A stretch of DNA of 64,000 nt from Macrocystis pyrifera (taxonomy: Eukaryota > Sar > Phaeophyceae > Laminariales > Laminariaceae): assembly GCA_031763025.1 (NCBI GenBank), contig JASSKH010000028.1:1860001-1924000 (forward strand). The letters run 5' to 3'. The notes under the pieces were generated by a model that did no database searches, was not told the DNA's origin, and saw nothing but the letters and a program-made list of their open reading frames with translations. Position numbers and translations under genes: made by a program. Shown piece after piece: positions 11,471 to 21,844 of this stretch; the stretch's first letter is position 1; every line of letters begins with the position of its first letter.

Positions 11471-12650
11471 CTTCCGTATTGATCTAAACTCTCCCGATTC
11501 CCGTCCGTTGTCCGTAACAAGCTCCGCCTCAAGTCTAAGTTTCCCTTTCCCGGTCAGTGCCGCCCACTCGGTGTCACTGCGGCCGTGGAGCCACTGCAGT
11601 CCCGCAACAGCAGCGACGTGCCGACGTGCGTGGCTTGCACCCTCTCGACGGGGTGTCCTACTCCCGTAACTGCTGCTCAAGGTGTAGTATAGCTATACCT
11701 GAGTAGTTTCGACAGCGGTGTGGTCTCTGTCACCTCGACAGTAGTAATACATCCACACCCTTCTCCTTTCCCAACCCCTATCTCTCGAATACGCTCTCTG
11801 TAGTGAAGCACCACTACTCCGTTACCTGTCCCAAAACATCCCTCGTCTCATCGCAGAACGGTACACAAGCCCGAGCAACAGGCAACAGTGTGCGAGTTCG
11901 ACCTACATGTGTGTATTGTATACCTGGTGTAGGAATCCCGCTTCTGTAGTGTGCGAAACGATAGCCGCCCTTCAAGATCACACCGTCCCTCGCGTTATCC
12001 ACAATGTCCGAGTCGCTCTCTCTCTAATATACGTATATACATCTCTCGTTCTCTTCCTCCCGCCCTCTCTCTCGTTCTCTCCAAACACATACGAAACAAC
12101 AAGAACTACAATACTGAAAGCAGCTATTTTTTTCAATTCCGGTCAGAGTGGTACATCACAACACACTACGAGTACATATCAGGTACTTACTACTATGGGT
12201 AACGCAGGGCTAACGCCACACCCGGAGCCGTGGCCATACCACTAGTTAGATTTCATTACAGTACAACAATAGCGATATCATGCTTTACAGACCCGCTGCA
12301 AAGTGCTGATCACAGCGTAAACCATCCTCCACACACCAAATATTGAACAATATGCCCGGAAGAGCTCTAAAAGGAAGACAGATACAACTTGATAACGAAT
12401 AGGCTCTTGTACGTACATGGCGCAAATATAAAATATAAACTATAGATGCATACGCACGTACAGTAGTGTAGACATATCAAAATCGATGGTGCAATTACTG
12501 TTGAATGTGCTTGTACGTGACTGGTGACCCGTCGGGTATGGTTGAACGCGAGCCCCCCCGCAGCAGGCAGGAGTAGAGTAGTGGTTGGCGACACGAGGCG
12601 CTGGGAATTGAGTGTTTCGGTCAACTCCAATTGACCATGCTCTGCGCCAA
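11471..12650. other. Intergenic, nothing recognised
   Basis: No convincing gene or repeat. One TACCTGGTG near 11915 is a near match to the enriched 9-mer described in the findings. The last ~100 bases may be the 5' (gag/protease) part of the copia element that becomes recognisable at 12670. Confidence 0.4.
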
Positions 12651-14875
12651 ATGAGATGTCCATGCAAAGTTGTCGGACGTGGTATGTGTGCCTGGTCTGC
12701 GGCTTAACCTGTTCTCCCTACAGGTGGTGATGCCCAAGTGCAGCATTATCCTCGATGTCAATGGCGCCTACATGCTGGGTAGGAGCTTTATTTTGTGCGC
12801 AGGGGTACAGGGTCTTGCGTGCAGACTACAAGGGTCATCAATGATCCGATCACTGCCGCTGTATTGATCCTTGGAAAAATGACGTACACGGAAAGTAAAA
12901 ACCTCCATGTTTACTTCGCTCATTACCATGCTGAGGTTTTGCGTGACACGGCACGGAAAATCGATGTCAAAGTGGAAAGACAGATGGTTCCATGTGCGGG
13001 GTGCTCAGAGGCTAAGGGGAGGAGGATAGCTGCTCCGTGGACTACAGTACCAGTTACCGCCCGACAAACCTCTGGAACGCCTGTTCCTTGACCTGTCGGG
13101 AAAGAGGTTTCGGTCGTCTAGTGGTGCGGAATGCCTCATGATCATCGTGGACGAATGCTCAAGATTTCATGGCCCTATTTCCTCGCGAAGAAGCCCGATG
13201 TACCAGCTGTTTGTACAAGTTTCTGACGACACCCGTGCGCAGGGCACCTCGTCCACCGTAGAGTGTCTACGCTCGGACAATGGCACCGAGTTCACGATGC
13301 AGACGTCCGTGGCGCTACTGGGCCACCGTAGCATCCCCCGCGAGTATACGCCCGTCGACTCTCCCAAGCAAAAGAGCATGGCCGAGCGTTGCATGGCGAT
13401 GACGCTGGAGCTTGCGGTGGCTTCCTGCCCGAAGGCCCCTCGTCTGTTCGATGGTGCGCTTCTGCCGCCGATGGGGCCTCTCTGGGCGGGAGCACTCGTT
13501 TACGCTTGCGATACTCTAAACATGACGGCGAGAGCGGGGGACAAACCGCAAACCTGATCCCCATACCAGACACGTCACGGTAAAGCGTCATCTCCGCGGC
13601 TGCTCCCGTTTCTGAAGCCCCGGTTCCACCACGTTAAACGGGCACTACAAGTCGGAGGCAAAGGCGCAGTCGTGCTTTACCTGAGCGGTGGTAGCCACCA
13701 TCCGCGCAACTGCTGCAAGATCCTGCTTCCATCCGAACGAAGATCGCACACGCGGGATGTGATCTGGGAGCAGCCTAGCCTAGGGAGGCGTTCGTTGGAA
13801 TGTTACCCGCGGAATAGGGAGGCAGGACCCCTCCGCCGTCGTCTCCACCGCTGGAAGTACCGGAACCCCCTGAAGGCTCGGAAGTGTGGTATAAATTCCC
13901 GTCTCGTCCGTCAGCACCCTTAGCACCGTCACCGCAGCCACCGCCGCTGCGGTCACTACCAGCGTCCTCGCCGCCGTCGCCACCGCCACCGCCGCCACCA
14001 CCACCGTCGACATCGGCGCCAACATCGCTGTCGCCACAGAAGCAGCAGCCACATCACCAGGCGCAGCGCAGTAACTTCCACAGCGTACCGCCGGGGAGCT
14101 GGGTCACATGATCCAGGACCGGGGGTAGCGATGCGCCACAGCAGGGGCGGACGAAAGGCGAGACCGCGCGACCTTCACGGCAGGCGTATGACCCGTGCTA
14201 AGATTGGAGTCGAACTTTATTTTGGCGAAAACAAACAAACTGCGGGGGGGCTTCCTTAGCTGAGGAAGTATCCAATATCGTTGAAGTGCCAATATTAGTA
14301 GTGTTTTACTACAGTACAGGCATACGTTTCATTGTATAGGTACACCTTAATACCTATTGTAGACCGTGAGATTGTGCTCTAAGCAGGCAGAAAGGAGACT
14401 CGGAATCAATACGGGCTACTCCTACCGCTACCGTGGCGTGCCTCGTATGGGGCATGGGCTTCTGTCTTTGAAGGCGGAGCGAGAGGGTATCGGTCATGTA
14501 CACCTCCGCCAATTTTCACCGCACAGGAACCCGCCTCTGTCCATGCGCCCGGCGAGCGAGCTTCCGAAGCGTGTGCGAACGATCACTCAGAGATCTGGCG
14601 TCAGGCAATGGGGATGGGAGTCAGTGGTCTGGCGGACGTGGGGGCGTTTCGGCCGGTGTAGTACCAAGCGGCCTCAACGTTGTTACGGCGAAGTGGTTGT
14701 ACATCTGGAAGGCGAACGAGCACGGCAAAGTGGCGCGGGCGACGTTGAGGCTGGTGGCGAAGTATTTCAACCACATGCGGGTGTTGATTTATTAGAGACG
14801 TTTGCTCCGACGCCCGCGACGACTTGTTTTCATCTGTTGGGTGCCGTCACTTGGTTACTGTATGTGAATGAAGCA
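12651..14875 (+). mobile_element. Degenerate Ty1/copia element, 5' segment (protease end, integrase, RT start)
   Basis: Plus-strand fragments follow copia order. CVPGLRLNLFSLQ (from about 12680) is the gag/protease-integrase linker. A zinc-binding His/Cys region ends in CAGCSEAKGRR (about 12925-13030). The integrase core contains MIIVDECSRF, LRSDNGTEF and SPKQKSMAERCM (13138-13557). RT starts near 14690 with TAKWLYIWKANEHG and LLETFAPTPATT. Integrase Asp-Asp-Glu residues remain visible, but stops and frameshifts separate the blocks. Between 13560 and 14360 only weak coding similarity remains (NCCKILLPSERRSHTRDVIWEQ-like text at about 13710-13775). No 5' LTR was identified. Confidence 0.75.
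13138..13557 (+). pseudogene. Copia integrase catalytic core fragment
   Basis: A 139-codon open stretch contains D (VDECSRF), D (RSDNGTEF) and E (KSMAERCM) in the order and spacing of the retroviral-type DDE integrase core. Known function of the family is joining element cDNA ends to host DNA. The frame is bounded by frameshifts against the upstream zinc region and downstream RT, so this is a remnant rather than a working gene. Confidence 0.75.
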
Positions 14876-15745
14876 TGCTTCCTTTGTGTGAGCTTCCACA
14901 AAAGCCGTGAAAGTTTCACAAAGCTCACAAAAGGTTCAAGTGACTTCGCGGAAGCTTCGACCCCTTCCATGGAAGTCGTGGAAGCTAGCACTACGCCCAT
15001 CGAGGTGGTGGAAGCGTCCGTGGAAGTCGTGGAAGCCACTCTAAGACTTCATGGAAGTAGTGGAATCTTCCTCTACTTCCATGCAAGCTTGTGGAAGTCC
15101 ACGAGCTTTCATGGAAGCAGTGGAAGCTCCCACAAGCTTCCATGGAAGTAGTGGAAGATTCCATGGGTGTGGTGGAAACTCTTCTAAGACTTCATGGAAG
15201 TAGTGGAAGCTTCCGGAATCTTCCGTGGAAGCAGTGGAATTTTCCACAAGCTTCCATGGAAGTCGTGGAAGCTCCTCCAAGAGATTATGGGAGTAGTGGA
15301 ACCTTCCACAAGCTTCCATGGAAGTCGTGGATCGTTGATCCAAACTGAAGATTCCACTACTTCGGTGGAAGCTTGTACTACTTCCATGGAAGCTTCCACA
15401 GCTCCACTAGAAGCTCACACGAGTTTCCATGCAAGTGGACTTAGAGGTTTTTGGTGGAAGTGGTGACTGAAGCTTCTACGGAAGCAAGCAGCTTGAAGCT
15501 TCTAGGAGAATTTCTTTCCTGGTAGTACTCCAGGCTTCTCGCGGAAGCTTCCACAACTTCCATGGAAGAAGCTTCTGCAGAAGCTTCCATGGAAATTGTG
15601 GAAGCTCCCAGCGCTTCCATGGAAGTTTCCACAACTTCGTGGAAGGTTCCATCCGCTTCCATCGAAGTGGTGGAAGCTTCGTTGGAAGTGGTGAGACCTT
15701 CCGTGGAAGTGGTGGGAGCTTCCGTGAAGGCTTCCACCTACTTTC
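14876..15745. repeat. Palindromic GGAAG/CTTCC satellite inserted in the copia RT
   Basis: About 870 bases made of variants of CTTCCATGGAAGTNGTGGAAG. The core TTCCATGGAA is its own reverse complement, so the unit reads similarly on both strands and is stop-poor in several frames. That yields spurious overlapping ORFs rich in MEVVEAS on the plus strand and TTSMEAS on the minus strand. It begins just after copia RT residues LGAVTWLLYVNEA and ends before FDAEQA, the next conserved RT block, so it interrupts the element. Confidence 0.8.
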
Positions 15746-16074
15746 AATATAAAACTAATAATGCAGGAGACCGCTTCGATGCCGAGCAAGCATTGTCCAG
15801 CCGAACCTGGAAGGAGACGTTTTTATGCGGATACCTCAGGGTGGCACGGAAAAGTCTGGCAAGGTCCTACGATTGAACCAGTCCCTACGGCTCAAAGCAA
15901 GCATCGATATCGTGGCACAACTACCCAATGACCCACGTGGAGGAGTCTTGGATTGGAGCAGTGCCCCGCTGATGCGTGTGTCATGTGTTTGATCGAGTTG
16001 GGATCTGTTTCCAGACCTGAACCGACTCGTCCCAATCAACAATCTGGGCGAGTTGAGGTGGTATGCTGGTTGCT
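15746..16074 (+). mobile_element. Ty1/copia element, middle RT segment
   Basis: The RT continues after the satellite. It reads FDAEQA, then with a frameshift LEGDVFMRIPQGGTEKSG, LRLNQSL, LKA and ADACVM, reaching DLNRLVPINNLGELRWYAG at the gypsy insertion point. These are conserved copia RT blocks (compare FDVEQAFLNG, SLYGLKQA and LGELRW). Loss of the YG of SLYGLKQ shows decay. The coding text resumes in frame after the 3' LTR of the nested element. Confidence 0.75.
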
Positions 16075-16305
16075 GTAGCCAAAAGATACCAAGCCGTGGA
16101 GGTTTCAGTGTAATCGCATGTGTGAGTGGAGCAGTGGCCGGGGATCCTGTGTGATGTCCCCTAGCCACCTGGCTCGTGGTCCGATGAGGATCACTCCGTG
16201 ATAATACAAGCTCTAAGAACAAGACTTACTGAGTGCGAGGCCAGCGAGACTGGTGGAGTCCCTCGCTGGAAGCCCTCTTGCTGATATCATCTGGCAGAGG
16301 CCATA
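16075..16305 (+). repeat. gypsy-1 5' LTR
   Basis: The 231 bp are identical by eye to 21614-21844. Known LTR roles are promoter and polyadenylation of the element. No TATA box stands out. Four extra bases upstream partly match (TTGC versus GTGC), which makes the shared stretch look slightly longer. Confidence 0.9.
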
Positions 16306-16512
16306 ATATCTAGATATTCGCGGAACTTCTGTTGGAGGAGTTTTCGGCTGCGGAGTATTGGGTCACAGCTGGGAAGGCAGTTGGCCCGTTGGACGGATCG
16401 AAACGGCTTGAAGCGCACAGCAGGGGAGGACGCTCCGGGAGCTGGAGGACGCACAGGTCAGGCGGCAGTTTCTCCGTTATTACAGTAGAGTCCAGGTGGA
16501 CTGCTGTGGATT

Positions 16513-19500
16513 ATGGCGCACACGGCAAGCACGCCGCTGGTGGTAGGGGAGTCTCTGACTCCACCGAAATACGGAGAGGTGTGGACCGAGCAGGCCTCTC
16601 GTGTTTTTTACGCAGCGTACCTCGATTATGAGGAACGGCTGCAGCTCGCCAACGCTCAGGGGGTGGTTCAGCACTCCAAAGTGAGCATGGGCCAGCTTAT
16701 CCCCAATTACATTCATCGGTGTTTTGAGGGATTTTACAAGCATCAGACTACGATGACCGCCTCGGAGTTGTTGGACGCTGTTAGGCAGCACGCCGGTTAC
16801 ACAACCACCAGCAACAGATTTGACACCTCGCGGGCGGCAGCGGACTTGCGTCGCGTTCTCTCAATGAGGCGCGATGAAAAGCAGGGCGGTGAAACATCCG
16901 TCAAAGACCGCGCGATGATGGTAAACTCCGCTATGGAAAAGTATTTTGCGGAGAATCACGCGGTGCATGCCATGTACCGCGCGCAGGACCGTTCGTGGTT
17001 GCCCGGACCGGCGGAATTTGTGAGCATGGCGTTGGTGGATGGCTTATGGCCGTCCGAGTTCAAAAAGTACGTAAAAGGTCAGCTAACGTACGCTGCAGGG
17101 TGGAAGAAGGACCCGGCATTGGTCATGGACCAAATTTTTTCTGCTGCAGAACAGTGGAAATTCATCGAGGCGTATGGTCGGAAAGATGCTGCAGGGGCAG
17201 CTGAACCGCGACGCCAACAGCAGCAGAAACCGAAACAGCAGCAGTCCGCGAAAAAGTCGTTTGTTCGCGTCTGTTTCGAGTGTGGTGATCCCAACCATTA
17301 TGTTTCTGATTGCCCAAAAGCTCGCGGTGGCGGCACAGCTCCCAGCAGTGGTGGGCGCGGGTCGTCAGGGTATCGCGGGGGCCGCAATGGCGGCCGGGGC
17401 AGATTCAACCATGGACGCGGGCGCGGTGGCCGTGGTGGCAATCAATTGACAGCGGGCGGTGGAACTTCTGCTGTTGCTTCTTCAACTTCTGGTGCGCCAG
17501 CGGCAGGAGCCGCTGGGTCGGGATCTGGTTCGTCTGTTGCCGGCCGAGCTGTATACGTTGGAGGAGCTGGAACATCGGTGGGTGCTGCTGGAGCGAGAAC
17601 TTCGCCATCCACCGAGCGGGCGGAGTCAGTGTCTGGTGCTGCTGCAGGGGCGGTAGCGCCGGAACCGTCTGTATATTCGACGTCTTGGTCGGGGTGGACC
17701 GCCGATTCTATTTCTTCGGCGCCGGCTGTAGGAGGGCAGCCATGGCGTCAGGTGACTCTTGGTACCGACCAGAGTTCAACGGCAGGTGAAGTGCCTGTCG
17801 ATCGCAGCGCTGAGTGTTTACGCGCTGATCTCTCTTTGCCAGGGTCGGTTGGTTCGCTGATGGCGCGTGTGATCCTTGATTCGGGGTCGGCGCTCACGTC
17901 CATCGGTGTCGGCTTACTTCAGCAGCTGTCTTCGCATTTCGGCGGCGCCGATCTGCAAATTCCGTTCGAAAATGGCCCGCAGCAGGCGAAAACCGCTACG
18001 GGTGTTTCAGTGATGGTCACGCACAAAACGGTGCCGATTGCCGTGAGTGTACGGACGCCGTGGGGAGCGGTGAAATTGGAGCCCATCACTTTCGCGGTCA
18101 TGCCTGGTACAGATAACGTCGTTCTGTTTGGCATGGCTACCATGAAAGCTCTTGGCATCGACGTCTACCGTGAAGCTCTGGAGAAGCTTCGCCCTCGCGC
18201 AGTGCCGGTATCGACCGGTGTGGAGACTCCGAGTTACCTTGCGGCGCGCAGAGTGACGGTTTCCGTGCGTGCTTTTCAGACCGAGGCTACGGTGGATGCT
18301 CCGGAGGACAAGGCGGTGGAACATTTGGTCGACCGGGGGCCAGACATGTTCATGGATCCGGAGGAGGAGCGGACGGCCCGAGAACGGGCGTTGGAGGACA
18401 GCGTGCAGCAGGCAGAGCAGAGTGGATTAAGCGTCGGCGGAGCAACCCGTTTGCGCGAAATTTTGGCTCGTCGCGTGGGTGCTTTTCGCCGTGCGCTGTG
18501 TGGTGATCCGCCAGCGCAAGTGGAGCCGATGCGAGTGCAGCTGAAGCAACAGGCGAAGCCTGTCAAGGCAACGCCACGTCGGTACGAACCGACGAAAAGG
18601 GACTGGCTCTCGAAGTGCATTGCTGCTTTGGTGTTTTTTGGCTTTGTCTACCACAACATCCAGGCGGTGTGGGCGAGTCCGGCGATGGCGGTGCCCAAGA
18701 AGGACTCTTTCCGTTTGGTGAGCGACTACTCGGCGGTGAACGCACAGGTGGAGAAGTCCCCGGGCGTCATGCCCAACCATGAAGACATGGGAGATCTGCT
18801 GGGGGCGCGTTTCTTCGGCAAGCTGGACCTACTTCAAGGGTACTGGCAGATGCCTTTGGCTCCGGAGGCGCAAGACGTCTTCACCATGGCGACAAGCGAC
18901 GGTTTGTTCACGCCTACCCGTGTTCCCCAAGGTGTTTTGAATGCGACTTCTTATTTCCAAGGTGTCATGACTGAAGTGTTGCGTGGTTTGGATTGCAAAG
19001 TTTGGGTCGATGACGTTTTCTTTTTCGCAGACACCGAAGAAGCTCTTCTGCAGCTGCTTGATGACATTCTTGAACGCCTGGAGAATGTTGGACTGTTTGT
19101 CGCCGCCCACAAGTGTACCTTCTTCTCTCGTGAACTGGTCTGGTGTGGTAAGGTGTATTCCAATGGTGTCGTGTCCCATGACCCCGCTCGAGTGCAAGGT
19201 TTAAGTGAAATGCGTCGTCCCGAAAACGCTGGAGAACTAATGCAATTCTTGCAGGCTGTCAACTGGTTGCGTACATCGTTACCACGTTTAGCGGAAACGG
19301 TAGCACCGTTACGTGATTTTTTGGAGGAGCTCCTTGTTGGGGCTACACGTCGGACTAAGCGAGTGGCGCGCAATCGTGTCATCAAGGATACCGCGTGGAC
19401 GGAGGATCGGGTGCGGGCGTGGAATGCCGCACGGGGTTTGGTGGCGCAAGCAGTGCCGCTTCATCATCCTCGTCCCGGGTGCGTTGTTTTGATGTTTCCT

Positions 19501-19956
19501 GACGCTTCTGATTTCCATTGGGGTAGTTTTCTCACCCAAGTGCCTGAACACGAATTTCGCAGTGGATTGGCGTTGGAAAGCATGTCTCACGAGCCTCTCG
19601 GATTTTTTCTGAGTGGTTCGTTCACAGGTTCGCAGTTGCGCTGGGCGACTGTCGACAAAGAAGGTTTTGCGATCGTTAATACGTTCCGGAGGCTCGAATA
19701 CCTGCTTTGGGGTGGTGTTCATATCTTTACTGATCATCGAAACTTGCAGTACATTTTCAATCCGGAGAAGTGTGTCACGACGGTCACAAAGACCATGGCA
19801 CAAACGCCTAGAGAATTGGAAGGGTGTTTTAGGACAATACCGCTATGCAATCGAACACATCCCTGGCGATCGAAACTGTTGGGGGGATCTGTTGTCTCGT
19901 TGGGTCAAAGTTCCTACGGTGCCTGTTCGTTCGGTTGCCGTGCACAGCCCATGTAA
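16513..19956 (+). CDS. gypsy-1 Gag-Pol (gag, protease, RT, RNase H), ORF 1
   Basis: Single open frame of 1147 codons. A helical Gag-like region (residues 1-240) is followed by a CCHC zinc knuckle CFECGDPNHYVSDC (about 254-267). Then come a Gly/Ser-rich spacer and an aspartic protease motif with DSG at about 456-458 (ILDSGSALTSIG). RT has RLVSDYSAVN, KLDLLQGYWQMPL and catalytic VDD (about 832-834, WVDDVFF). The start of RNase H contains FPDASDFHWGSF and ATVDKEGFAIVN. Gag and Pol are fused in one frame with no gag stop or -1 site. The last ~50 codons, after about 19800, are out of frame. The continuation to the RNase H end and integrase is in the +1-shifted frame of ORF 2. Confidence 0.9.
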   Translation: MAHTASTPLVVGESLTPPKYGEVWTEQASRVFYAAYLDYEERLQLANAQGVVQHSKVSMGQLIPNYIHRCFEGFYKHQTTMTASELLDAVRQHAGYTTTSNRFDTSRAAADLRRVLSMRRDEKQGGETSVKDRAMMVNSAMEKYFAENHAVHAMYRAQDRSWLPGPAEFVSMALVDGLWPSEFKKYVKGQLTYAAGWKKDPALVMDQIFSAAEQWKFIEAYGRKDAAGAAEPRRQQQQKPKQQQSAKKSFVRVCFECGDPNHYVSDCPKARGGGTAPSSGGRGSSGYRGGRNGGRGRFNHGRGRGGRGGNQLTAGGGTSAVASSTSGAPAAGAAGSGSGSSVAGRAVYVGGAGTSVGAAGARTSPSTERAESVSGAAAGAVAPEPSVYSTSWSGWTADSISSAPAVGGQPWRQVTLGTDQSSTAGEVPVDRSAECLRADLSLPGSVGSLMARVILDSGSALTSIGVGLLQQLSSHFGGADLQIPFENGPQQAKTATGVSVMVTHKTVPIAVSVRTPWGAVKLEPITFAVMPGTDNVVLFGMATMKALGIDVYREALEKLRPRAVPVSTGVETPSYLAARRVTVSVRAFQTEATVDAPEDKAVEHLVDRGPDMFMDPEEERTARERALEDSVQQAEQSGLSVGGATRLREILARRVGAFRRALCGDPPAQVEPMRVQLKQQAKPVKATPRRYEPTKRDWLSKCIAALVFFGFVYHNIQAVWASPAMAVPKKDSFRLVSDYSAVNAQVEKSPGVMPNHEDMGDLLGARFFGKLDLLQGYWQMPLAPEAQDVFTMATSDGLFTPTRVPQGVLNATSYFQGVMTEVLRGLDCKVWVDDVFFFADTEEALLQLLDDILERLENVGLFVAAHKCTFFSRELVWCGKVYSNGVVSHDPARVQGLSEMRRPENAGELMQFLQAVNWLRTSLPRLAETVAPLRDFLEELLVGATRRTKRVARNRVIKDTAWTEDRVRAWNAARGLVAQAVPLHHPRPGCVVLMFPDASDFHWGSFLTQVPEHEFRSGLALESMSHEPLGFFLSGSFTGSQLRWATVDKEGFAIVNTFRRLEYLLWGGVHIFTDHRNLQYIFNPEKCVTTVTKTMAQTPRELEGCFRTIPLCNRTHPWRSKLLGGSVVSLGQSSYGACSFGCRAQPM

Positions 19957-21160
19957 TACTGACGATTCGCTTCCCGCATTGGATGTGATTCGTGCCTCGC
20001 AACAAAGGTCTGTCGCTCGTATCGGCGTTGGTGTTCATGAATTTTCGACAACCTTCGGTCAAGCTACCTTGGCCGATGATGGTTTGTTTCGTGTGCGTGT
20101 TGGGGTGCGTGACGTCTTGTGGATTCCGCCGGATGATCTTGCTCTTCAAACTCGTTTGATGGTGTGCGCGCACATGCGCTCGGCTGGTCACCGTGGTGTG
20201 GCGCCGACTTTGTTTCGCCTGAAGGAATATTGTGTTTGGCCTCACATGGATTCTCAGGTTCGCGAATTCGTTCGCCAGTGTTTGCACTGTGTAGACACGC
20301 GTGCAGGTGCACTCATTCCTCGTCCCTACGGAGACACGGTGCATGGTACCGCTCCGGGAGAAGTGGTGCACTTTGATTTTTTGTATGTTGGCCACAGCGG
20401 GCCCGAAGGTAGCGATGGCCTGCCTGATGAGGATGGTTTCCGATATGTTTTGGTCATCATGGATGATTTGTCCAACTACGTGGCGTTGGAACCGGCCGAG
20501 GCTTGTACAGCCGAGGTCACAGCGAAGCATTTGCTAGCCTGGTGTAAGACTTTGGGGGTGCCGCGTGTGTGGGTGAGTGATACCGCCACGCATTTCAAGA
20601 ACAGGGTGCTTGCTTTGTTGAGCGACGCGTTGCACATCGAACATCGTTTTGCTGTCGCTTACACGCCGTGGTCGAACGGTACGTGTGAACGCATGGTAAA
20701 AGAGGTGGTACGTGCTCTGCGTTCCATTCTGTCAGAACAGCGTCGTCAGGTTTCGGAGTGGGTTGATGTTTTGCCGGCCGCTCAGTGGGCCTTGAACACT
20801 TCGTTTCGTGAACGTTACCGAAGCACTCCGTACAGCGTGATGTTTGGGCGTGCTCCGCGTACCGATTTCTCGGCGCTCGTTTCTGAGTCTGATGGCAGGT
20901 GGAATGTTGACGTGATGAATGCTGACTTGTTGCGTGCGAACGTCCGTGAAGTCGTTGCAGAGCAGGAGAGATTTTGCGCCGATATTCGCGCAGCTGTTGC
21001 CGTGTCTCGCGACAACAAACGTAAACAGGCTCAGGGCCAGGTGGTGTTGCCAAAATTTGCGGTTGGTGATTTCGTGTTGTATGCTCGTGTTCGTCGGCAG
21101 GGTGCCACAGTGCCACACCGAAATTGTTGTCCACATGGACTGGTCCGTGGCGTGTGGTAG
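19802..21160 (+). CDS. gypsy-1 Pol continuation (RNase H end, integrase), ORF 2
   Basis: Frame +2 continues Pol where ORF 1 breaks. It begins with RLENWKGVLGQYRY and HIPGDRNCWGDLLSR, the RNase H tail. The integrase zinc domain follows (HMRSAGHRGVAPTLFRLK with CLHC). The core contains the catalytic triad D (VHFDFLYVG), D (WVSDTATHF) and E (NGTCERMVKEV), ending with KFAVGDFVLYARV. The frame is formally open from 19613, but similarity starts only near 19802. At about 21118 the similarity moves to another frame. The shift at 19801 sits at CAAAC and looks like one extra A. Confidence 0.85.
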   Translation, partial: KRLENWKGVLGQYRYAIEHIPGDRNCWGDLLSRWVKVPTVPVRSVAVHSPCNTDDSLPALDVIRASQQRSVARIGVGVHEFSTTFGQATLADDGLFRVRVGVRDVLWIPPDDLALQTRLMVCAHMRSAGHRGVAPTLFRLKEYCVWPHMDSQVREFVRQCLHCVDTRAGALIPRPYGDTVHGTAPGEVVHFDFLYVGHSGPEGSDGLPDEDGFRYVLVIMDDLSNYVALEPAEACTAEVTAKHLLAWCKTLGVPRVWVSDTATHFKNRVLALLSDALHIEHRFAVAYTPWSNGTCERMVKEVVRALRSILSEQRRQVSEWVDVLPAAQWALNTSFRERYRSTPYSVMFGRAPRTDFSALVSESDGRWNVDVMNADLLRANVREVVAEQERFCADIRAAVAVSRDNKRKQAQGQVVLPKFAVGDFVLYARVRRQGATVPHRNCCPHGLVRGVW

Positions 21161-21534
21161 CAGCTGATCATGATCATGTGTACTCAGTTCAGAACATCGT
21201 TTCTGGGAAGGTGCATCAAGCTCACGTGGCTCGTTTACGATTTTATGCGGATGCGACGTTGAACGTCACCGCTGATCTGAAGGATGTTTTCCAACATTCC
21301 TTTGCGCAGGGTGAATGCCGCATGAATGCTTTGGTGCATGTGGCCGAAGATGATGCCAACGAGGTGATTGTCTTGGTCGATTGGGATGGTTTCGAAGCAG
21401 AGGAGCGCACGTGGGAGTCTTTGCGGTCGATTTATTCTGCTGCGCCTGAATTCGTCGTGAAGGAATTGCGCAAATTACGGATGACCCGTGCGCTCAAGAT
21501 TAAAATTGCTTCAGAGTTCAGCATTGATTTGTGA
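21118..21534 (+). CDS. gypsy-1 Pol C-terminus with chromodomain-like module
   Basis: The frame at 21124 continues Pol with STWTGPWRV, a typical segment after integrase, then HVARLRFYAD. It ends with a module containing VLVDWDGFEAEERTWESL (about 21370-21420), which matches the aromatic/acidic core of chromodomains (W-x-G-x3-x3-TWE). Chromodomains in 'chromoviruses' bind histone marks and steer integration (known for the group). The frame change relative to ORF 2 looks like one missing A in CGAAATTG. The stop is TGA at 21532-21534. Confidence 0.75.
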   Translation, partial: PKLLSTWTGPWRVVAADHDHVYSVQNIVSGKVHQAHVARLRFYADATLNVTADLKDVFQHSFAQGECRMNALVHVAEDDANEVIVLVDWDGFEAEERTWESLRSIYSAAPEFVVKELRKLRMTRALKIKIASEFSIDL

Positions 21535-21613
21535 TTTGCCGCATGCGATTTCGTCTTGGTTTTTTGGTTTTGTCAAGCTCGTTCGTGTCGAGTGAACTCG
21601 CTTTGGGGGTGCT

Positions 21614-21844
21614 GTAGCCAAAAGATACCAAGCCGTGGAGGTTTCAGTGTAATCGCATGTGTGAGTGGAGCAGTGGCCGGGGATCCTGTGTGATGTCCCC
21701 TAGCCACCTGGCTCGTGGTCCGATGAGGATCACTCCGTGATAATACAAGCTCTAAGAACAAGACTTACTGAGTGCGAGGCCAGCGAGACTGGTGGAGTCC
21801 CTCGCTGGAAGCCCTCTTGCTGATATCATCTGGCAGAGGCCATA
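21614..21844 (+). repeat. gypsy-1 3' LTR
   Basis: Identical by eye to 16075-16305. It is preceded by a G-rich stretch ending GGGGG, a plausible polypurine tract for plus-strand priming. It is followed by TTGC and then the resumed copia RT frame. Confidence 0.9.

Larger units (their letters stand above)
16075..21844 (+). mobile_element. Ty3/gypsy LTR retrotransposon (gypsy-1), nested in copia
   Basis: Complete element of about 5.77 kb with LTR, gag, protease, RT, RNase H, integrase, chromodomain-like end and LTR. The LTRs are identical by eye over 231 bp, implying recent insertion. TTGC flanks both sides (16071-16074 and 21845-21848), a likely 4-bp target duplication. A G-rich polypurine stretch (CTTTGGGGG) precedes the 3' LTR. 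Removing the element and one TTGC rejoins the copia RT reading frame. The LTRs start TGTAGCC and end CCATA, so the 3' terminus deviates from the usual CA. No clear tRNA primer site was found after 16305. Confidence 0.9.

Noticed and set aside
14366-15151. 261-codon plus-strand ORF
   Set aside because: Chimera of a decayed copia RT frame and the GGAAG satellite. The second half is repeat translation.
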